Below are positions 7,339 through 18,936 of a stretch of 64,000 bases of DNA, piece after piece. Under the pieces are notes generated by a model that was not told where the DNA came from, searched no databases, and was given only the letters and a program-made list of their open reading frames with translations. A program made the position numbers and the translations under genes. Every line of letters begins with the position of its first letter. Within the stretch, counting starts at the first letter, position 1. The DNA is from Diaphorobacter aerolatus (GTDB lineage: Bacteria > Pseudomonadota > Gammaproteobacteria > Burkholderiales > Burkholderiaceae_C), in NCBI RefSeq assembly GCF_014489535.1, contig NZ_CP060783.1, forward strand, positions 3,493,501-3,557,500, in the 5' to 3' direction.

Positions 7339-9086
7339 GTTCGCGCAGCGTCAACTACACATCCAGCCCGCTGCTGGCCAGCAAGACGCCGGTCTGGCGC
7401 AGCAAGTTCATCGTCGCAGCCGTGGCGCTGGGTTTTGTCGCGCTGGCTGGCCGTGCGGCCTATGTGCAGGTGTTCGGCAATGATTTTTTCCAGCGCCAGG
7501 GTGAAGTACGCTTTGCGCGCACGCTCGAGCTGCCGGCCAATCGCGGCCGCATTCTGGATCGCAATGGCCTGATTCTCGCGTCCAGCGTGCCTGCCGCGAG
7601 CATCTGGGCGATTCCGGAAGACGTGGATCAGGACAGCCCCGAAATCCAGGCCAAGCTCAAGAAGCTCGCCAAGCTCATGGACATGCCTCTTCCCGCGCTC
7701 AAGGCCAAGCTGGCCGACGAGGACAAGAGCTTTGTGTGGATCAAGCGCCAGCTCGACTGGGGCGTGGGCCAGGAAATCGCCAAGCTTGACATCAAGGGCA
7801 TCTACCAGCGCAAGGAATACAAGCGCGAGTATCCCGAGAGCGAGTCCGCGGCGCACATCGTCGGCTTCACCAACGTCGAAGACCACGGCCAGGAAGGCAT
7901 GGAACTCGCGTTCGACAAGGAACTCGCGGGCAAGCCCGGTTCGCGCCGCGTGATCAAGGACCGTCTGGGCCGCATCGTGGAAGGCGTGGGGGTCGAGGTG
8001 CCGCCGGTCGATGGCAAGGACATCCAGTTGTCGGTGGACAGCAAGGTGCAGTTCTTTGCCTACCAGAAGCTGCGCGACACCGTGATCGCCAAGAAGGCCA
8101 AGGCCGGTAGCGTGGTGGTGCTGGATGCGCACACGGGCGAAGTGCTGGCGCTCGCCAACTATCCAACCTACGATCCCGGTAACCGCAAGAATCTGACCGG
8201 CGAGCAGTTGCGCAATCGCGCGATGACCGACGTGTTCGAGCCCGGCTCGACCATGAAGCCGATCACCATCGGCCTGGCGCTGAACTCGGGCCGCGTGCGT
8301 CCCGAGACGACGGTCGACACCACGCCCGGGCGCATCACCATCACGGGCTCCACGATCTCGGACACGCACAACTACGGCGCGCTGACGGTCGAAGGCGTGA
8401 TCCAGAAATCAAGCAACGTGGGCACCACCAAGCTCGCGATGAACATGCCGGCCCGCGAAATGTGGGAGACCTATTCGGCGGTCGGCTTCGGGCAGAAGCC
8501 GCAGATCACCTTTCCCGGCGCGGTCACGGGACGGCTGCGCCCCTACAAGAGCTGGCGTCCGGTCGAGCAGGCGACGATGTCGTATGGCTACGGTCTGTCG
8601 GCGAGCCTGTTCCAGATGGCGCGCGCCTACACGGTGTTCTCGAATGACGGCAAGGTCATTCCGGCGACGATACTCAAGACCACCGAACCGGCGGTCGGCG
8701 TGCCGGTGTTCACGCCCAAGACGGCGCATCAGGTGCGCAAGATGCTGCAGATGGCCGCAGGCCCCGGCGGCACCGGTCAACTGGCGCAGACCATCGGCTA
8801 TTCGGTGGGCGGCAAATCGGGCACGGCGCGCAAGCAGGTCGGCAAGACCTATGCGATCGGCAAGTACCGTGGCTGGTTCACCGGCATGGCGCCGATCGAG
8901 AATCCACGCGTCATCGTCGCGGTGATGATCGACGAGCCCACGGTGGGCTCGGCCTACGGCGGCATCTCCGCCGCGCCGGTGTTCAGCGAAGTCGTGCAGC
9001 AGACGCTGCGCATGATGGGCGTGCCCCCCGACATGGCCGTGCGTCCGCAGATCGTCAGCAATCCCGTCGAGGAGCAGCCACTATGA
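7335..9086 (+). CDS. ftsI: FtsI (PBP3), septal peptidoglycan transpeptidase
   Basis: 583 residues. Class B penicillin-binding protein that cross-links septal peptidoglycan together with FtsW. One membrane anchor lies at residues ~23-42. The N-terminal pedestal domain follows (RGRILDRNGLILASS), then the transpeptidase domain with SxxK motif STMK near residue 305, SSN near residue 360 and KSG near residue 495 in place of the KTG motif. The start overlaps ftsL and the stop overlaps murE. Intact and of normal length. Confidence 0.97.
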   Translation: MSSRSVNYTSSPLLASKTPVWRSKFIVAAVALGFVALAGRAAYVQVFGNDFFQRQGEVRFARTLELPANRGRILDRNGLILASSVPAASIWAIPEDVDQDSPEIQAKLKKLAKLMDMPLPALKAKLADEDKSFVWIKRQLDWGVGQEIAKLDIKGIYQRKEYKREYPESESAAHIVGFTNVEDHGQEGMELAFDKELAGKPGSRRVIKDRLGRIVEGVGVEVPPVDGKDIQLSVDSKVQFFAYQKLRDTVIAKKAKAGSVVVLDAHTGEVLALANYPTYDPGNRKNLTGEQLRNRAMTDVFEPGSTMKPITIGLALNSGRVRPETTVDTTPGRITITGSTISDTHNYGALTVEGVIQKSSNVGTTKLAMNMPAREMWETYSAVGFGQKPQITFPGAVTGRLRPYKSWRPVEQATMSYGYGLSASLFQMARAYTVFSNDGKVIPATILKTTEPAVGVPVFTPKTAHQVRKMLQMAAGPGGTGQLAQTIGYSVGGKSGTARKQVGKTYAIGKYRGWFTGMAPIENPRVIVAVMIDEPTVGSAYGGISAAPVFSEVVQQTLRMMGVPPDMAVRPQIVSNPVEEQPL

Positions 9087-10597
9087 GCGTTCTGCTTTCG
9101 CTGACATCGGCGCAGGATGCAGTGCGTTGGTTGCGTGAACGCGTGACCGGCACCCTGCAGACCGACAGCCGGCTGGTTCAGCCCGGTGATGGTTTCATCG
9201 CCTGGCCCGGCGCCGCGACCGACGGCCGCTTTCACGTCGGCAATGCGCTGACCAACGGTGCCACGGCCTGCCTCGTGGAACTCGAAGGTGTCGATGCGTT
9301 CGGATTCGTCGGCGCGCATCTCGCGTCGATGCGCGGCCTCAAGGACGCGACCGGGCCGATTGCCGCCGCCTGGTTCGGCATGCCGACCACGCATCTCGAC
9401 GTGCTGGCAGTCACCGGCACCAATGGCAAGACGAGTACCGCATGGTGGCTGGCCGAGGCGCTCAATGCGCTGGCCCGTCAGACCGATGTGGTGACCTACA
9501 AGGGCTGCGCACTGGTGGGCACGCTCGGCATGGGCATGCCCGGTGCGCTCGAATCCACGGGACTGACCACGCCCGACCCCGTGCGCCTGCAGCGCGCCTT
9601 CGAGCAATTCGTGGAGCAAGGCATCGGTGCCTGTGCCATCGAGGCTTCGTCGATTGGTCTGGCCGAGCACCGCCTTGCGGGCACGCGCATTCGCATTGCG
9701 ATGTTCACCAATTTCACCCAGGACCATCTGGACTATCACCCGTCCATGGGCGCCTACTGGGCCGCCAAACGCGCGCTGTTCGACTGGCCCGGCCTGCGTG
9801 CGGCCGTGATCAACATCGACGACCAGCGTGGCCGGGAGCTTGCCGAGGAACTCGAAAGTTCGCAGCTCGACATCTGGCCGGTCTCGCTGCGCGACGGCAC
9901 CTCCGCTCGCCTGAAGGCGCGCGACATCAGCTACAGCGACGAGGGCCTGGTGTTCACCGTGGTCGAGGGCCGCAATGCGCACACCTTGCAGACGCAGGTG
10001 ATCGGTCTGTACAACGTCTCCAATCTGCTGGGCGTGATTGCCGCACTGCGTTCGCTTGGCGTGGCGCTGGAGCATGCACTGTGGGCCTGCGCGCAACTCA
10101 CGCCGGTGCCGGGCCGCATGGAGCGCATCACGTCGCCCGGTCAGCCGATGGTGGCCGTGGACTATTCACACACGACCGACGCGCTCGAGAAGGCATTGCA
10201 GGCGCTGGCTCCGATGGCCAAGGAGCGCGGCGGCAAGCTCTGGTGCGTGTTCGGTTGCGGAGGCAATCGCGATTCCGGCAAGCGCCCGCACATGGGCGCG
10301 GTCGCCCAGCGTCTGGCCGACGAGGTCGTGGTCACCAGCGACAACCCGCGCAACGAAGAGCCGATGAGCATCATCGAGCAGATCCTCACGGGCACGACGG
10401 CGGCGACGACGCTGCGCGTGCAGGCCGATCGCGCTCTGGCGATTGCCGAGACGCTGGCCGCTGCCGCTCCCGCCGATGTGGTGCTGATTGCGGGCAAGGG
10501 CCACGAGGACTATCAGGAAGTGCGCGGCGAGCGCCACCATTTCTCCGACATCGAGCAGGCGCGCGCCGCGCTCGGTCTGCGCGGGGCCGCTCAATGA
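9083..10597 (+). CDS. murE: MurE, UDP-MurNAc-L-Ala-D-Glu:meso-diaminopimelate ligase
   Basis: 504 residues. This cytoplasmic ATP-dependent ligase adds the third stem-peptide residue. The ATP-binding P-loop TGTNGKTS lies near residues 111-118 and the FTNFTQDHLDYH motif near residue 210. The DNPR motif (SDNPRNEEP, near residue 418) is the known specificity determinant for meso-diaminopimelate rather than lysine, in line with mpl elsewhere in the window. Four-base overlaps with ftsI and murF suggest translational coupling. The N-terminal substrate domain is ordinary. Confidence 0.97.
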   Translation: MSVLLSLTSAQDAVRWLRERVTGTLQTDSRLVQPGDGFIAWPGAATDGRFHVGNALTNGATACLVELEGVDAFGFVGAHLASMRGLKDATGPIAAAWFGMPTTHLDVLAVTGTNGKTSTAWWLAEALNALARQTDVVTYKGCALVGTLGMGMPGALESTGLTTPDPVRLQRAFEQFVEQGIGACAIEASSIGLAEHRLAGTRIRIAMFTNFTQDHLDYHPSMGAYWAAKRALFDWPGLRAAVINIDDQRGRELAEELESSQLDIWPVSLRDGTSARLKARDISYSDEGLVFTVVEGRNAHTLQTQVIGLYNVSNLLGVIAALRSLGVALEHALWACAQLTPVPGRMERITSPGQPMVAVDYSHTTDALEKALQALAPMAKERGGKLWCVFGCGGNRDSGKRPHMGAVAQRLADEVVVTSDNPRNEEPMSIIEQILTGTTAATTLRVQADRALAIAETLAAAAPADVVLIAGKGHEDYQEVRGERHHFSDIEQARAALGLRGAAQ

Positions 10598-12045
10598 GCC
10601 TGCACAAGCCCACGCTCATGACGCTCGGCGAGGCCTTCGCGCTGATCTCCGAACGCGTGCCGAGCGCGCGTCTGATCGGCGATGGCGGCGTGGCTTTCAA
10701 ACGCGTGCACAGCGATACGCGCACGCTGGCGGCGGACGATCTTTTTGTCGCGCTCAAGGGCGAGCGCTTCGACGCCAACCAGTTTCTCGCCGACGCGCGC
10801 GCCGCCGGTGCCGTGGCTGCAATCGCTCATGGCGGCTTGCAGGAGGCCGGTCTCGCGGGCATTCAGGTGCCCGACAGCCTGCGCGCGATGGGCGCGCTCG
10901 CCGCTGGCTGGCGCAAGCAGTGGCATGGCCCGCTGATTGGCGTCACGGGCAGCAATGGCAAGACCACCGTGACGCAGATGATCGCGTCGATCCTGCGTGC
11001 CTGGAAGGGCGAGGCGGCGTTCGCCACGCAGGGCAATTTCAACAACGACATCGGCGTGCCGCTGATGCTGCTGCGCATGCAGGCCACGCACCAAGCGGCG
11101 GTGATCGAGATGGGCATGAACCATCCGGGCGAGATTGCCTATCTGGCCGACATCGCGCGCCCGACGGTGGCCCTGGTCAACAACGCGCAGCGCGAGCATC
11201 TTGAATTCATGCAGACCGTGCAGGCCGTTGCGCGCGAAAACGGCAGCGTGTTCGCAGCGCTGCCGCGCGATGGCGTCGCGGTGTTTCCCGCTGCCGACGA
11301 ATACACGCCGCTGTGGCGCGAACTCGCGGGCCATCGCCGCACGCTCACGTTCGCCGAGAGCGCGGGCGACGTGCAATGCGCCAAGGCCGAGTGGCAGGGC
11401 GCGGGCTGGAAGGTCTGCATCGACACGCCGCTCGGCGCATTCGACACCGAGCTACAGATCGCGGGTCGCCACAACGTTGCCAACGCACTGGCCGCGACCG
11501 CCTGCGCCGTGGCGGCGGGCGTGCCGGTGTTTGCGATTGCCAGGGGGCTCGCGCAGTTCGAGCCGGTCAAGGGCCGCTCGCGTGCGGCGCTGCTGCCGTT
11601 CGCTGGCGAGCGCTCGATCACGCTGGTGGACGACAGCTACAACGCGAATCCGGATTCGGTGCGCGCCGCCATCGATGTGCTCGCCGCTCTGCCCCGGCCG
11701 CAATTGCTGGTGCTCGGCGACATGGGCGAGGTCGGAGATCAGGGGCCGCAATTTCATGCCGAGGCAGGTGCCTACGCGCATGAGCGCGGCATCGACTGGC
11801 TCTACGCATTGGGCGCTGCGGCCACCCACGCTGCGCGAGCCGCTGGCCCAGCGGCACGGCATTTTGAAGACATGGCAGCGCTGCTTGCAGCGGTGCAGGC
11901 GAGCGTGCCGGACATCGGCAGCGTACTGGTCAAGGGATCGAGATTCATGAAGATGGAACAAGTGGTGCAGGCACTGCAGGCGCAGTCGGCCAAAGATGCC
12001 ACCGGCACGACAACGCAACCGTTGGGAGATCGCGCATGCTGCTGA
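10594..12045 (+). CDS. murF: MurF, UDP-MurNAc-tripeptide:D-Ala-D-Ala ligase
   Basis: 483 residues from the ATG at 10594, which overlaps the murE stop. It completes the cytoplasmic pentapeptide precursor by adding the D-Ala-D-Ala made by Ddl (also in this cluster). P-loop [10 protein letters not shown] lies near residue 118 and the Mur-ligase C-terminal signature [18 protein letters not shown] near residue 347. The frame is open far upstream, but those codons overlap murE and are not coding. The end overlaps mraY by 10 bases. Confidence 0.96.
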   Translation: MSLHKPTLMTLGEAFALISERVPSARLIGDGGVAFKRVHSDTRTLAADDLFVALKGERFDANQFLADARAAGAVAAIAHGGLQEAGLAGIQVPDSLRAMGALAAGWRKQWHGPLIGVTGSNGKTTVTQMIASILRAWKGEAAFATQGNFNNDIGVPLMLLRMQATHQAAVIEMGMNHPGEIAYLADIARPTVALVNNAQREHLEFMQTVQAVARENGSVFAALPRDGVAVFPAADEYTPLWRELAGHRRTLTFAESAGDVQCAKAEWQGAGWKVCIDTPLGAFDTELQIAGRHNVANALAATACAVAAGVPVFAIARGLAQFEPVKGRSRAALLPFAGERSITLVDDSYNANPDSVRAAIDVLAALPRPQLLVLGDMGEVGDQGPQFHAEAGAYAHERGIDWLYALGAAATHAARAAGPAARHFEDMAALLAAVQASVPDIGSVLVKGSRFMKMEQVVQALQAQSAKDATGTTTQPLGDRACC

Positions 12046-13213
12046 CGCTCGCTCAATGGTTGCAGGCGTTGTCGCCGGAGTTCGGTTTCCTGCGCGTGTT
12101 CCAGTACATCACGTTCCGCGCCGTGATGGCGGCGCTCACCGCACTCGTCATCGGGCTTGCCGCCGGTCCGCGCGTGATCCGCATGCTCACCTCGCTCAAG
12201 ATCGGCCAGCCGATCCGCGAATACGCCATGCAGTCGCATTTGGCCAAGAGCGGCACGCCGACCATGGGTGGCGTCCTGATTCTTCTGGCGATCACCATCT
12301 CCACGCTGCTCTGGGCCGATCTGTCGAACCGCTTCGTGTGGATTGTTCTGGTGGTCACGCTGGGCTTTGGCGCGATTGGCTGGGTGGACGACTGGCGCAA
12401 GGTCGTCAACAAGGACCCCGAGGGCATGCGCTCGCGCGAGAAGTATTTCTGGCAGTCGGTGATCGGCCTCGTCGCCGCGCTCTATCTGGTGTTCAGCATT
12501 TCCGAGAACTCCAACTGGCGCGTGTTCGAACTGTTCGTCTCCTGGGTGCAGTCGGGCTTCTCGCTCGATCTTCCGCCAAGGCCGGTCTGAACGTGCCGTT
12601 CTTCAAGGAAGTGACGTATCCGCTTGGCGTGCTGGGTTTCGTGATCCTGACCTATCTGGTGATCGTGGGTTCGAGCAACGCGGTGAACCTGACCGACGGC
12701 CTCGATGGCCTTGCCATCATGCCGGTGGTGATGGTGGGCGCTTCGCTCGGCATCTTTGCCTACGTGACCGGCAGCGCCAGCTATTCCAGGTACCTGCTGT
12801 TCCCGCACATCGCGGGCGCGAGCGAGCTGATGATCTTCTCGTCCGCCATGGCGGGCGCGGGCCTTGCGTTTCTGTGGTTCAACACCCATCCGGCGCAGGT
12901 ATTCATGGGTGATGTCGGCGCACTCGCGCTGGGCGCTGCGCTGGGCACGATTGCCGTGATCGTGCGTCAGGAAATCGTGCTGGCCGTGATGGGCGGCATC
13001 TTCGTTGTGGAGGCGCTCTCGGTGATGCTGCAGGTGACCTGGTTCAAGTTCACCAAGAAGCGTTTTGGCGAAGGCCGACGGCTGCTCAAGATGGCGCCGC
13101 TGCATCACCATTTCGAAAAAAGCGGATGGAAGGAAACGCAGGTTGTCGTGCGTTTCTGGATCATCACCATGTTGCTGTGCCTCATCGGCCTGACTACCTT
13201 GAAGCTCAGATGA
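12036..13213 (+). CDS. mraY: MraY, phospho-MurNAc-pentapeptide translocase; frameshifted in this sequence
   Basis: Integral membrane enzyme that transfers phospho-MurNAc-pentapeptide to undecaprenyl phosphate, giving lipid I. About ten hydrophobic helices are visible. Signatures are [12 protein letters not shown] near residue 70, GWVDDWRK near 112, [13 protein letters not shown] near 225 and the [11 protein letters not shown] loop near the C-terminus. The frame breaks at 12573-12577 (CTTCCGCCAAG); one extra C or G gives [16 protein letters not shown] and a 392-residue protein of normal size. As the gene is essential, a base-calling deletion is the likely cause. It overlaps murF and murD. Confidence 0.93.
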
Positions 13214-15162
13214 GTCAGTATCCGCACGACCCCCTGCGCCAGCCCGCCGCCCGGAAACCCCAGAGGTTCCGGAGGCGGATTTGCCCGTGACGGATGCGTC
13301 ATCGGCCGCGCAACTGCCTACTGAATCCGATGTCGAGACCGGTGCTTCTGCGGCCGTTGATTCGGCGGTGCCCGAAGACCTCGCCGATGCAGCGACTCCG
13401 GAACCCGAAACGCCCAAGCCGGGGTTTCTGGGTGATGCCGCAGACTTCGTCGCGCCTGCCAAGTCCGCCGCCGCCGAAGCCGCCGAATTCGTGGCGCGCA
13501 TCTTCGCCGATGTGCAGGGCAAGGACAAGGACGATGCGGACGCCGCGCCGCCCGTGGATGCGGGCGAGCCTGTCGAGGCCGACGCGCAGGATGGCGAAGC
13601 CTCCGAAGAGCAGATCGAACAGCCACGGGAGCAAGCCGCGTTCGAGCCACGACTGCAGGGCAAGCGCGTGCTGGTCCTCGGCCTCGGTGCATCGGGCATG
13701 GCGATGGCGCGCTGGTGTGTCAGGAGCGGGCGGAAGTCACCGTGGCCGATACGCGCGAAGCGCCGCCGCAGCTTGCCAGCCTGCAACAGGAATTGCCGCA
13801 GGTGCGCTTTGTCGCGGGCGAAATCAGCGCAGACCTGGTCAACGGTCAGTCGCTCGATGCGATCTACCGCTCGCCCGGCCTGTTTCCGACCGCCATCGCC
13901 GCAGTCCTTGAGGCTGCGAATGCCGCGCAGATTGCGGTTGGCGGCGAGCTTGACCTGTATGCGCTCGCGCTGCACGAGCTGGCGATCACGCGCGACTACC
14001 GGCCCGCCGTGCTGGCGATCACCGGCACCAATGGCAAGACCACGGTGACCTCGCTCACCGCGCTGCTCGTGCAGTGCGCCGAGAAGACCGTTGCGATGGC
14101 CGGCAACATCGGCCCGACCCTGCTCGACACGCTCGCAAAGCACATCGATGAGGACAGCCTGCCCGAGGTCTGGGTGCTTGAGCTGTCGAGCTTTCAACTC
14201 GACGGTGTGAAGGGCTTCGAGCCGACCGCAGCCGCCGTGCTCAACATCTCGCAGGACCATCTCGACTGGCATGGCAGTCTGTCTGCCTATGCGGCGGCGA
14301 AGGCCCGCATCTTCGGGACAAGGGCCTGATGATCCTGAACCGCGAAGACCAGATGGTGATGGACATGTTGCCGCCACCGGTGCGCGTGAAGCTGCAAAAG
14401 CCGCAGTTGCGCGCGCATGTGACCTTCGGTGGCGACATGCCGCAGCGTCCCGGTGATTTCGGCATCGAGAACGTCAGCGGCATGAACTGGCTGGTGCGCG
14501 CACACGAGGCCGACGAAACCAGCCGCAAGGGCCGCAACGTGCAGGAGGTAGACCTGCACATCCAGCGTTTCATGCCCGCCGATGCGCTGCGCATTCGCGG
14601 TCGCCACAACGCGATGAATGCGCTCGCGTCACTGGCGCTCGCGCAGGCGGCGGGATGCGCGCTCGCGCCCATGCTGTTCGGTCTGCGCGAATACCGCGGC
14701 GAGCCGCACCGCGTGGAGCCCATCGGCATCGTCGATGGCGTGGAATATTTTGACGACAGCAAGGGCACGAACGTGGGCGCCACGGTGGCCGCGCTGGGCG
14801 GTCTCGGCCCCGAGCGTCGCCTGGTGGTGATTCTGGGCGGCGATGGCAAGGGGCAGGATTTCTCGCCACTCGCGTTGCCGATCTCGCGCTATGCGCGCGC
14901 CGTGGTGCTGATGGGCCGCGACGCGCCGCAGATCGAGGCCGTTCTACAGGACACGGGCGTGGTGGTGCTGCATGCGGCGAGCATGGTCGAGGCGGTGGAG
15001 ATCAGCGCCCGGAACGCGCATGCAGGCGATGGCGTGCTGATGTCACCCGCCTGTGCGAGCTTTGACATGTTCGACAACTATGCGCACCGCGCTCGCGTGT
15101 TCTGCGAAGCCGTGCAGGCGCTCGCCGAAGAAACCGGCCAGGTATTGGGAGGACAGGCATGA
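13210..15162 (+). CDS. murD: MurD, UDP-MurNAc-L-Ala:D-Glu ligase with long acidic N-terminal extension; three frameshifts in this sequence
   Basis: Adds D-glutamate to UDP-MurNAc-L-Ala. The best start is the ATG at 13210 overlapping the mraY stop. One extra C in the run 13230-13234 then joins it to an acidic Pro/Ala/Glu/Asp-rich stretch of about 147 residues. The MurD core follows ([15 protein letters not shown] at ~13651). Two more missing G lie at 13728-13730 (restores [12 protein letters not shown]) and 14315-14317 (restores [11 protein letters not shown]). Core motifs [12 protein letters not shown] and [11 protein letters not shown] are present. Corrected length is about 651 residues against roughly 440-500 for the family; the excess is the extension, which looks disordered. 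The end overlaps ftsW. Confidence 0.9.
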
Positions 15163-16439
15163 CTGCAGTCGCAAGCGAAGAACGCCTGACTCCGTGGCAG
15201 CGCATTTCCGGTTGGTTCGGAGCGATTCCGGTGAAGGCCTCCGACGTTCTGCCGGTGCGCATCGGTGGCACGGAATACCGCCAGACCACGGCCACTCCCG
15301 CGCGCATGGTCGGCTTCGATCAGGCGCTGCTCTGGGTGGTGATTGCCTTGCTCGCATGGGGCGTGGTGATGGTGTATTCCGCGTCGATCGCCATGCCGGA
15401 CAATCCGCGCTTTGGCAACATCGAGCACTACCACTTCGTCAAGCGCCACGTCATGTCGCTGTGCATGGGGTTCGTCGGCGCGTTCATCGCGTTCAAGATT
15501 CCGATGAACACCTGGGAGCGCTACGCGCCGTGGCTGTTCGTGGTCTCCATCCTGCTGCTGGTGGCGGTGCTGATTCCGCACGTGGGCACGGTCGTCAACG
15601 GCGCGCGCCGCTGGCTGTCGCTGGGCATCATGAACTTCCAGCCATCGGAACTCGCCAAGCTTGCCGTGGTGATCTACGCCTCCGACTACATGGTCCGCAA
15701 GATGGAGGTGAAGGAGCGCTTCTTCCGCGCCGTGCTGCCGATGGCGATTGCCGTGGCCGTGGTTGGCGCGCTGCTGCTGGCCGAACCCGACATGGGCGCG
15801 TTCATGGTGATCGCCGTGGTGGCGATGGGCATCCTGTTCCTCGGCGGCGTGAATGCGCGCATGTTCTTTTTGATTGCAGCCGTGCTGCTGCTGGCCTTTG
15901 CCTGCATGGTGTGGTTCTCCGAATGGCGTCGCGAGCGCATCTTTGCCTATCTCGATCCATGGAGCGAAAAGCACGCGCTCGGCAAGGGCTACCAGCTCTC
16001 GCACGCGCTGATCGCGATTGGGCGCGGAGAAATCTTCGGAGTCGGTCTGGGCGGCAGCGTCGAGAAGCTGCACTGGTTGCCCGAGGCGCACACCGACTTT
16101 CTGCTCTCGGTGATCGGTGAGGAATTCGGTCTCGTCGGCGTGATGATCCTGATCGTTGCGTTCCTCTGGCTCACACGCCGCATCATGCACATCGGCCGTC
16201 AGGCGATTGCGCTGGACCGCGTGTTTTCCGGTCTGGTGGCCCAGGGCATCGCGATGTGGATCGGCTTTCAGTCGTTCATCAACATGGGCGTGAATCTCGG
16301 CGCGCTACCCACCAAGGGCCTGACCCTGCCGCTGATGAGTTTCGGCGGCTCGGCGGCGCTCATGAATCTGGTCGCGCTGGCGGTGGTGCTGCGCGTCGAT
16401 TATGAGAACAAGGTGTTGATGCGCGGAGGTCGCGTATGA
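15159..16439 (+). CDS. ftsW: FtsW, SEDS-family septal peptidoglycan polymerase
   Basis: 426 residues, with about ten membrane helices after a ~50-residue cytoplasmic N-terminus. SEDS proteins polymerise lipid II into glycan strands and work with a cognate class B PBP, here FtsI. Conserved elements include [12 protein letters not shown] near residue 160, the catalytic-Asp region LAEPDMGAF near 210, [16 protein letters not shown] near 310 and [16 protein letters not shown] near 385. ATGA overlaps with murD and murG. Its relative rodA is at 38.0 kb. Confidence 0.96.
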   Translation: MTAVASEERLTPWQRISGWFGAIPVKASDVLPVRIGGTEYRQTTATPARMVGFDQALLWVVIALLAWGVVMVYSASIAMPDNPRFGNIEHYHFVKRHVMSLCMGFVGAFIAFKIPMNTWERYAPWLFVVSILLLVAVLIPHVGTVVNGARRWLSLGIMNFQPSELAKLAVVIYASDYMVRKMEVKERFFRAVLPMAIAVAVVGALLLAEPDMGAFMVIAVVAMGILFLGGVNARMFFLIAAVLLLAFACMVWFSEWRRERIFAYLDPWSEKHALGKGYQLSHALIAIGRGEIFGVGLGGSVEKLHWLPEAHTDFLLSVIGEEFGLVGVMILIVAFLWLTRRIMHIGRQAIALDRVFSGLVAQGIAMWIGFQSFINMGVNLGALPTKGLTLPLMSFGGSAALMNLVALAVVLRVDYENKVLMRGGRV

Positions 16440-17506
16440 ACCGTCGGCAGCGCACCGCACTCATCATGGCCGGTGGTACAGGAGGGCATATCTTCCCGGG
16501 CCTCGCCGTGGCCGAGGAACTGCGCAATCGCGGCTGGAACGTGCACTGGCTGGGCACGCCCGGCAGCATGGAGTCGCGCATCGTTCCGCCCAAGGGTTTT
16601 CCGCTCGAGCCGATTGATTTTTCCGGCGTGCGTGGCAAGGGGCTGGTGACGCTGGCCTTGCTGCCCTTCAAGCTGCTGCGCGCCTTTTGGCAGGCGTTGT
16701 CGGTGGTGCGCCGCGTCAAGCCCGACGTGGTGGTCGGCATGGGCGGCTATGTGACCTTTCCCGGTGGAATGATGGGCGTGCTGGCCGGCAAGTCGCTGGT
16801 GCTGCATGAGCAGAATTCGGTAGCAGGCATGGCCAACAAGGTGCTGGCCGGTGTGGCGGACCGCATCTTCACCGCGTTTCCCAACGTCTTCAAGAAAGGC
16901 CAGTGGGTGGGCAATCCGCTGCGCGCCGCATTCACGCAGAAGGCCGATCCGGCTTCGCGTTTTGCGGGTCGCAGCGGGCCGCTCAGGCTGCTTGTCGTGG
17001 GCGGCAGTCTCGGTGCGCGCGCGCTCAACGACATCGTTCCCCAGGCGCTGGCGCTGATTCCGGCGCAGCAGCGTCCCGAGGTGATTCATCAAAGCGGCGC
17101 AACGCAGATCGACGCGCTGCGCCGCAACTACGAGGCTGCGGGCGTGCAGGCCACGCTCACGCCGTTCATCGAGGACACTGCCTCGGCCTTTGCCGATGCG
17201 GACCTGATTGTCTGCCGCTCGGGTGCCAGCACGGTGACGGAAATCGCCGCCGTGGGCGCGGCTGCGGTCTACGTGCCGTTTCCCTCGGCAGTCGATGACC
17301 ACCAGACCACGAACGCGAAGTTTCTGGTCGATGCGGGTGGTGGCTGGCTCGTGCAGCAGCGCGACCTCACGCCGCGTGGACTGGCGGACATGATCGTGAA
17401 TTTGCAGCGCTCGGAACTGCAGGAAAAGGCGCTGAAGGCAAAGGCCATGGAAAAGACCCACGCCACCCACGAGGTGGTGACCGCATGTGAGGAACTGGCC
17501 GCATGA
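16436..17506 (+). CDS. murG: MurG, lipid II-forming N-acetylglucosaminyltransferase
   Basis: 356 residues. Peripheral inner-membrane GT28 enzyme that transfers GlcNAc from UDP-GlcNAc onto lipid I. The N-terminal glycine-rich loop [18 protein letters not shown] starts near residue 11. The second G-loop is at [12 protein letters not shown] (about residue 187), and the UDP-GlcNAc site [15 protein letters not shown] lies near 260 with the DDHQTTNA motif following. Coupled to ftsW and murC by 4-base overlaps. Intact. Confidence 0.97.
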   Translation: MNRRQRTALIMAGGTGGHIFPGLAVAEELRNRGWNVHWLGTPGSMESRIVPPKGFPLEPIDFSGVRGKGLVTLALLPFKLLRAFWQALSVVRRVKPDVVVGMGGYVTFPGGMMGVLAGKSLVLHEQNSVAGMANKVLAGVADRIFTAFPNVFKKGQWVGNPLRAAFTQKADPASRFAGRSGPLRLLVVGGSLGARALNDIVPQALALIPAQQRPEVIHQSGATQIDALRRNYEAAGVQATLTPFIEDTASAFADADLIVCRSGASTVTEIAAVGAAAVYVPFPSAVDDHQTTNAKFLVDAGGGWLVQQRDLTPRGLADMIVNLQRSELQEKALKAKAMEKTHATHEVVTACEELAA

Positions 17507-18936
17507 AACACGCCATCCGTCACATCCATTTCGTCGGCATCGGCGGCTCGGGCATGAGCGGCATTGCCGAAGTGCTGCACAACCTCGGCTATGTGGTGTC
17601 GGGCTCGGACCTGTCGGACAGCGCGACGCTGCGCCGTCTTCAGGAACTCGGCATCCGCACCCACATCGGTCACGCGGCCATCAACATCGACGGCGCGAAC
17701 GCCGTGGTCACGTCCACCGCCGTGCTTGGCGACAACCCGGAAGTGGTTGCCGCACGCGAGCGCAATATTCCCGTCGTGCCGCGCGCGCTGATGCTCGCCG
17801 AGCTGATGCGCCTGCGTCAGGGCATTGCGATTGCCGGTGCACACGGCAAGACCACGACCACCAGTCTGGTGGCGAGCGTGCTGGCCGAGGCCGGACTCGA
17901 TCCGACCTTCGTGATCGGCGGACGCCTGAACAGCGCGGGAGCGAATGCCAAGCTCGGCAAGGGCGAATACATCGTGGTCGAGGCCGATGAGTCGGACGCA
18001 TCGTTCCTCAATCTGCTGCCGGTGATGGCGGTGGTCACGAACATCGATGCCGACCACATGGAGACCTACGGTCACGACTTCGAGAAACTCAAAAGCGCCT
18101 TCGTCGATTTCCTGCACCGCATGCCGTTCTACGGCACGGCGATCCTGTGCATCGAAAGCCCGGCAGTCCGCGACATCATGCCGCGCCTCACGCGCCCGGT
18201 GATCACCTACGGCTTCGGCGAAGACGCGCAGGTTCGCGCCACCGACGTGCGCGCGGTGGGCACGCAGATGCACTTTCGCGTCAAGCGCGGCGGCGCGGTG
18301 GCAGGGCCGGATCTCGATGTGGTGCTGAATCTCGCGGGCATGCACAACGTCCTCAACGCGCTGGCCGCCATCGTGGTCGCCGCCGAGGTCGACGTGCCCG
18401 ACGAGGCGCTGCTGCGAGGCCTTGCGAGCTTCAACGGCGTGGGCCGGCGCTTCCAGCGTATCGCCGATCTGCCCGCAAGCGACGGCGGACGCTTCGACCT
18501 CATCGAGGACTACGGGCACCATCCCGTCGAGATGGCGGCCACGATGTCCGCCGCGCGAGGCGCATTTCCGGGTCGTCGTCTGGTGATGGCCTTTCAGCCG
18601 CATCGCTACAGCCGCACGCGCGACTGCTTCGAAGATTTTGTGAAGGTGCTGGGCGAGGCCGACGCGGTGCTGCTGACCGAGGTGTATGCAGCGGGCGAGC
18701 AACCCATCGTCGCCGCCGACGGACGCGCCCTGGCACGTGCGGTGCGCGTGGCAGGCAAGGTCGAGCCGGTGTTCATCGACGACGTCGCCGAGCTGCCACA
18801 GCGCATCCTGAGCGGTGCCAGGAACGGCGACGTGGTGATGTGCATGGGCGCTGGCTCCATCGGAGCGGTGCCCGCAAAAGTCTCCGAGATTGTCTCGGGC
18901 ATGAACCAGTCCGCGCAGGAGGGCAAGGCGCAATGA
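17503..18936 (+). CDS. murC: MurC, UDP-N-acetylmuramate:L-alanine ligase
   Basis: 477 residues. First Mur ligase of the pathway, adding L-Ala to UDP-MurNAc in the cytoplasm. The N-terminal Rossmann motif [17 protein letters not shown] starts near residue 9, the P-loop [10 protein letters not shown] near residue 113, and EADESDASF near 160. The C-terminal domain carries [18 protein letters not shown] near 333. A distant paralogue, mpl, lies at 42.6-44.0 kb and recycles tripeptide. Normal length, with ATGA overlaps on both sides. Confidence 0.97.
   Translation: MKHAIRHIHFVGIGGSGMSGIAEVLHNLGYVVSGSDLSDSATLRRLQELGIRTHIGHAAINIDGANAVVTSTAVLGDNPEVVAARERNIPVVPRALMLAELMRLRQGIAIAGAHGKTTTTSLVASVLAEAGLDPTFVIGGRLNSAGANAKLGKGEYIVVEADESDASFLNLLPVMAVVTNIDADHMETYGHDFEKLKSAFVDFLHRMPFYGTAILCIESPAVRDIMPRLTRPVITYGFGEDAQVRATDVRAVGTQMHFRVKRGGAVAGPDLDVVLNLAGMHNVLNALAAIVVAAEVDVPDEALLRGLASFNGVGRRFQRIADLPASDGGRFDLIEDYGHHPVEMAATMSAARGAFPGRRLVMAFQPHRYSRTRDCFEDFVKVLGEADAVLLTEVYAAGEQPIVAADGRALARAVRVAGKVEPVFIDDVAELPQRILSGARNGDVVMCMGAGSIGAVPAKVSEIVSGMNQSAQEGKAQ

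Noticed and set aside
12482..14377. A 631-codon minus-strand frame across mraY and murD, Ser/Ala-rich
   Set aside because: Antisense to two essential dcw genes whose motifs are unmistakable.
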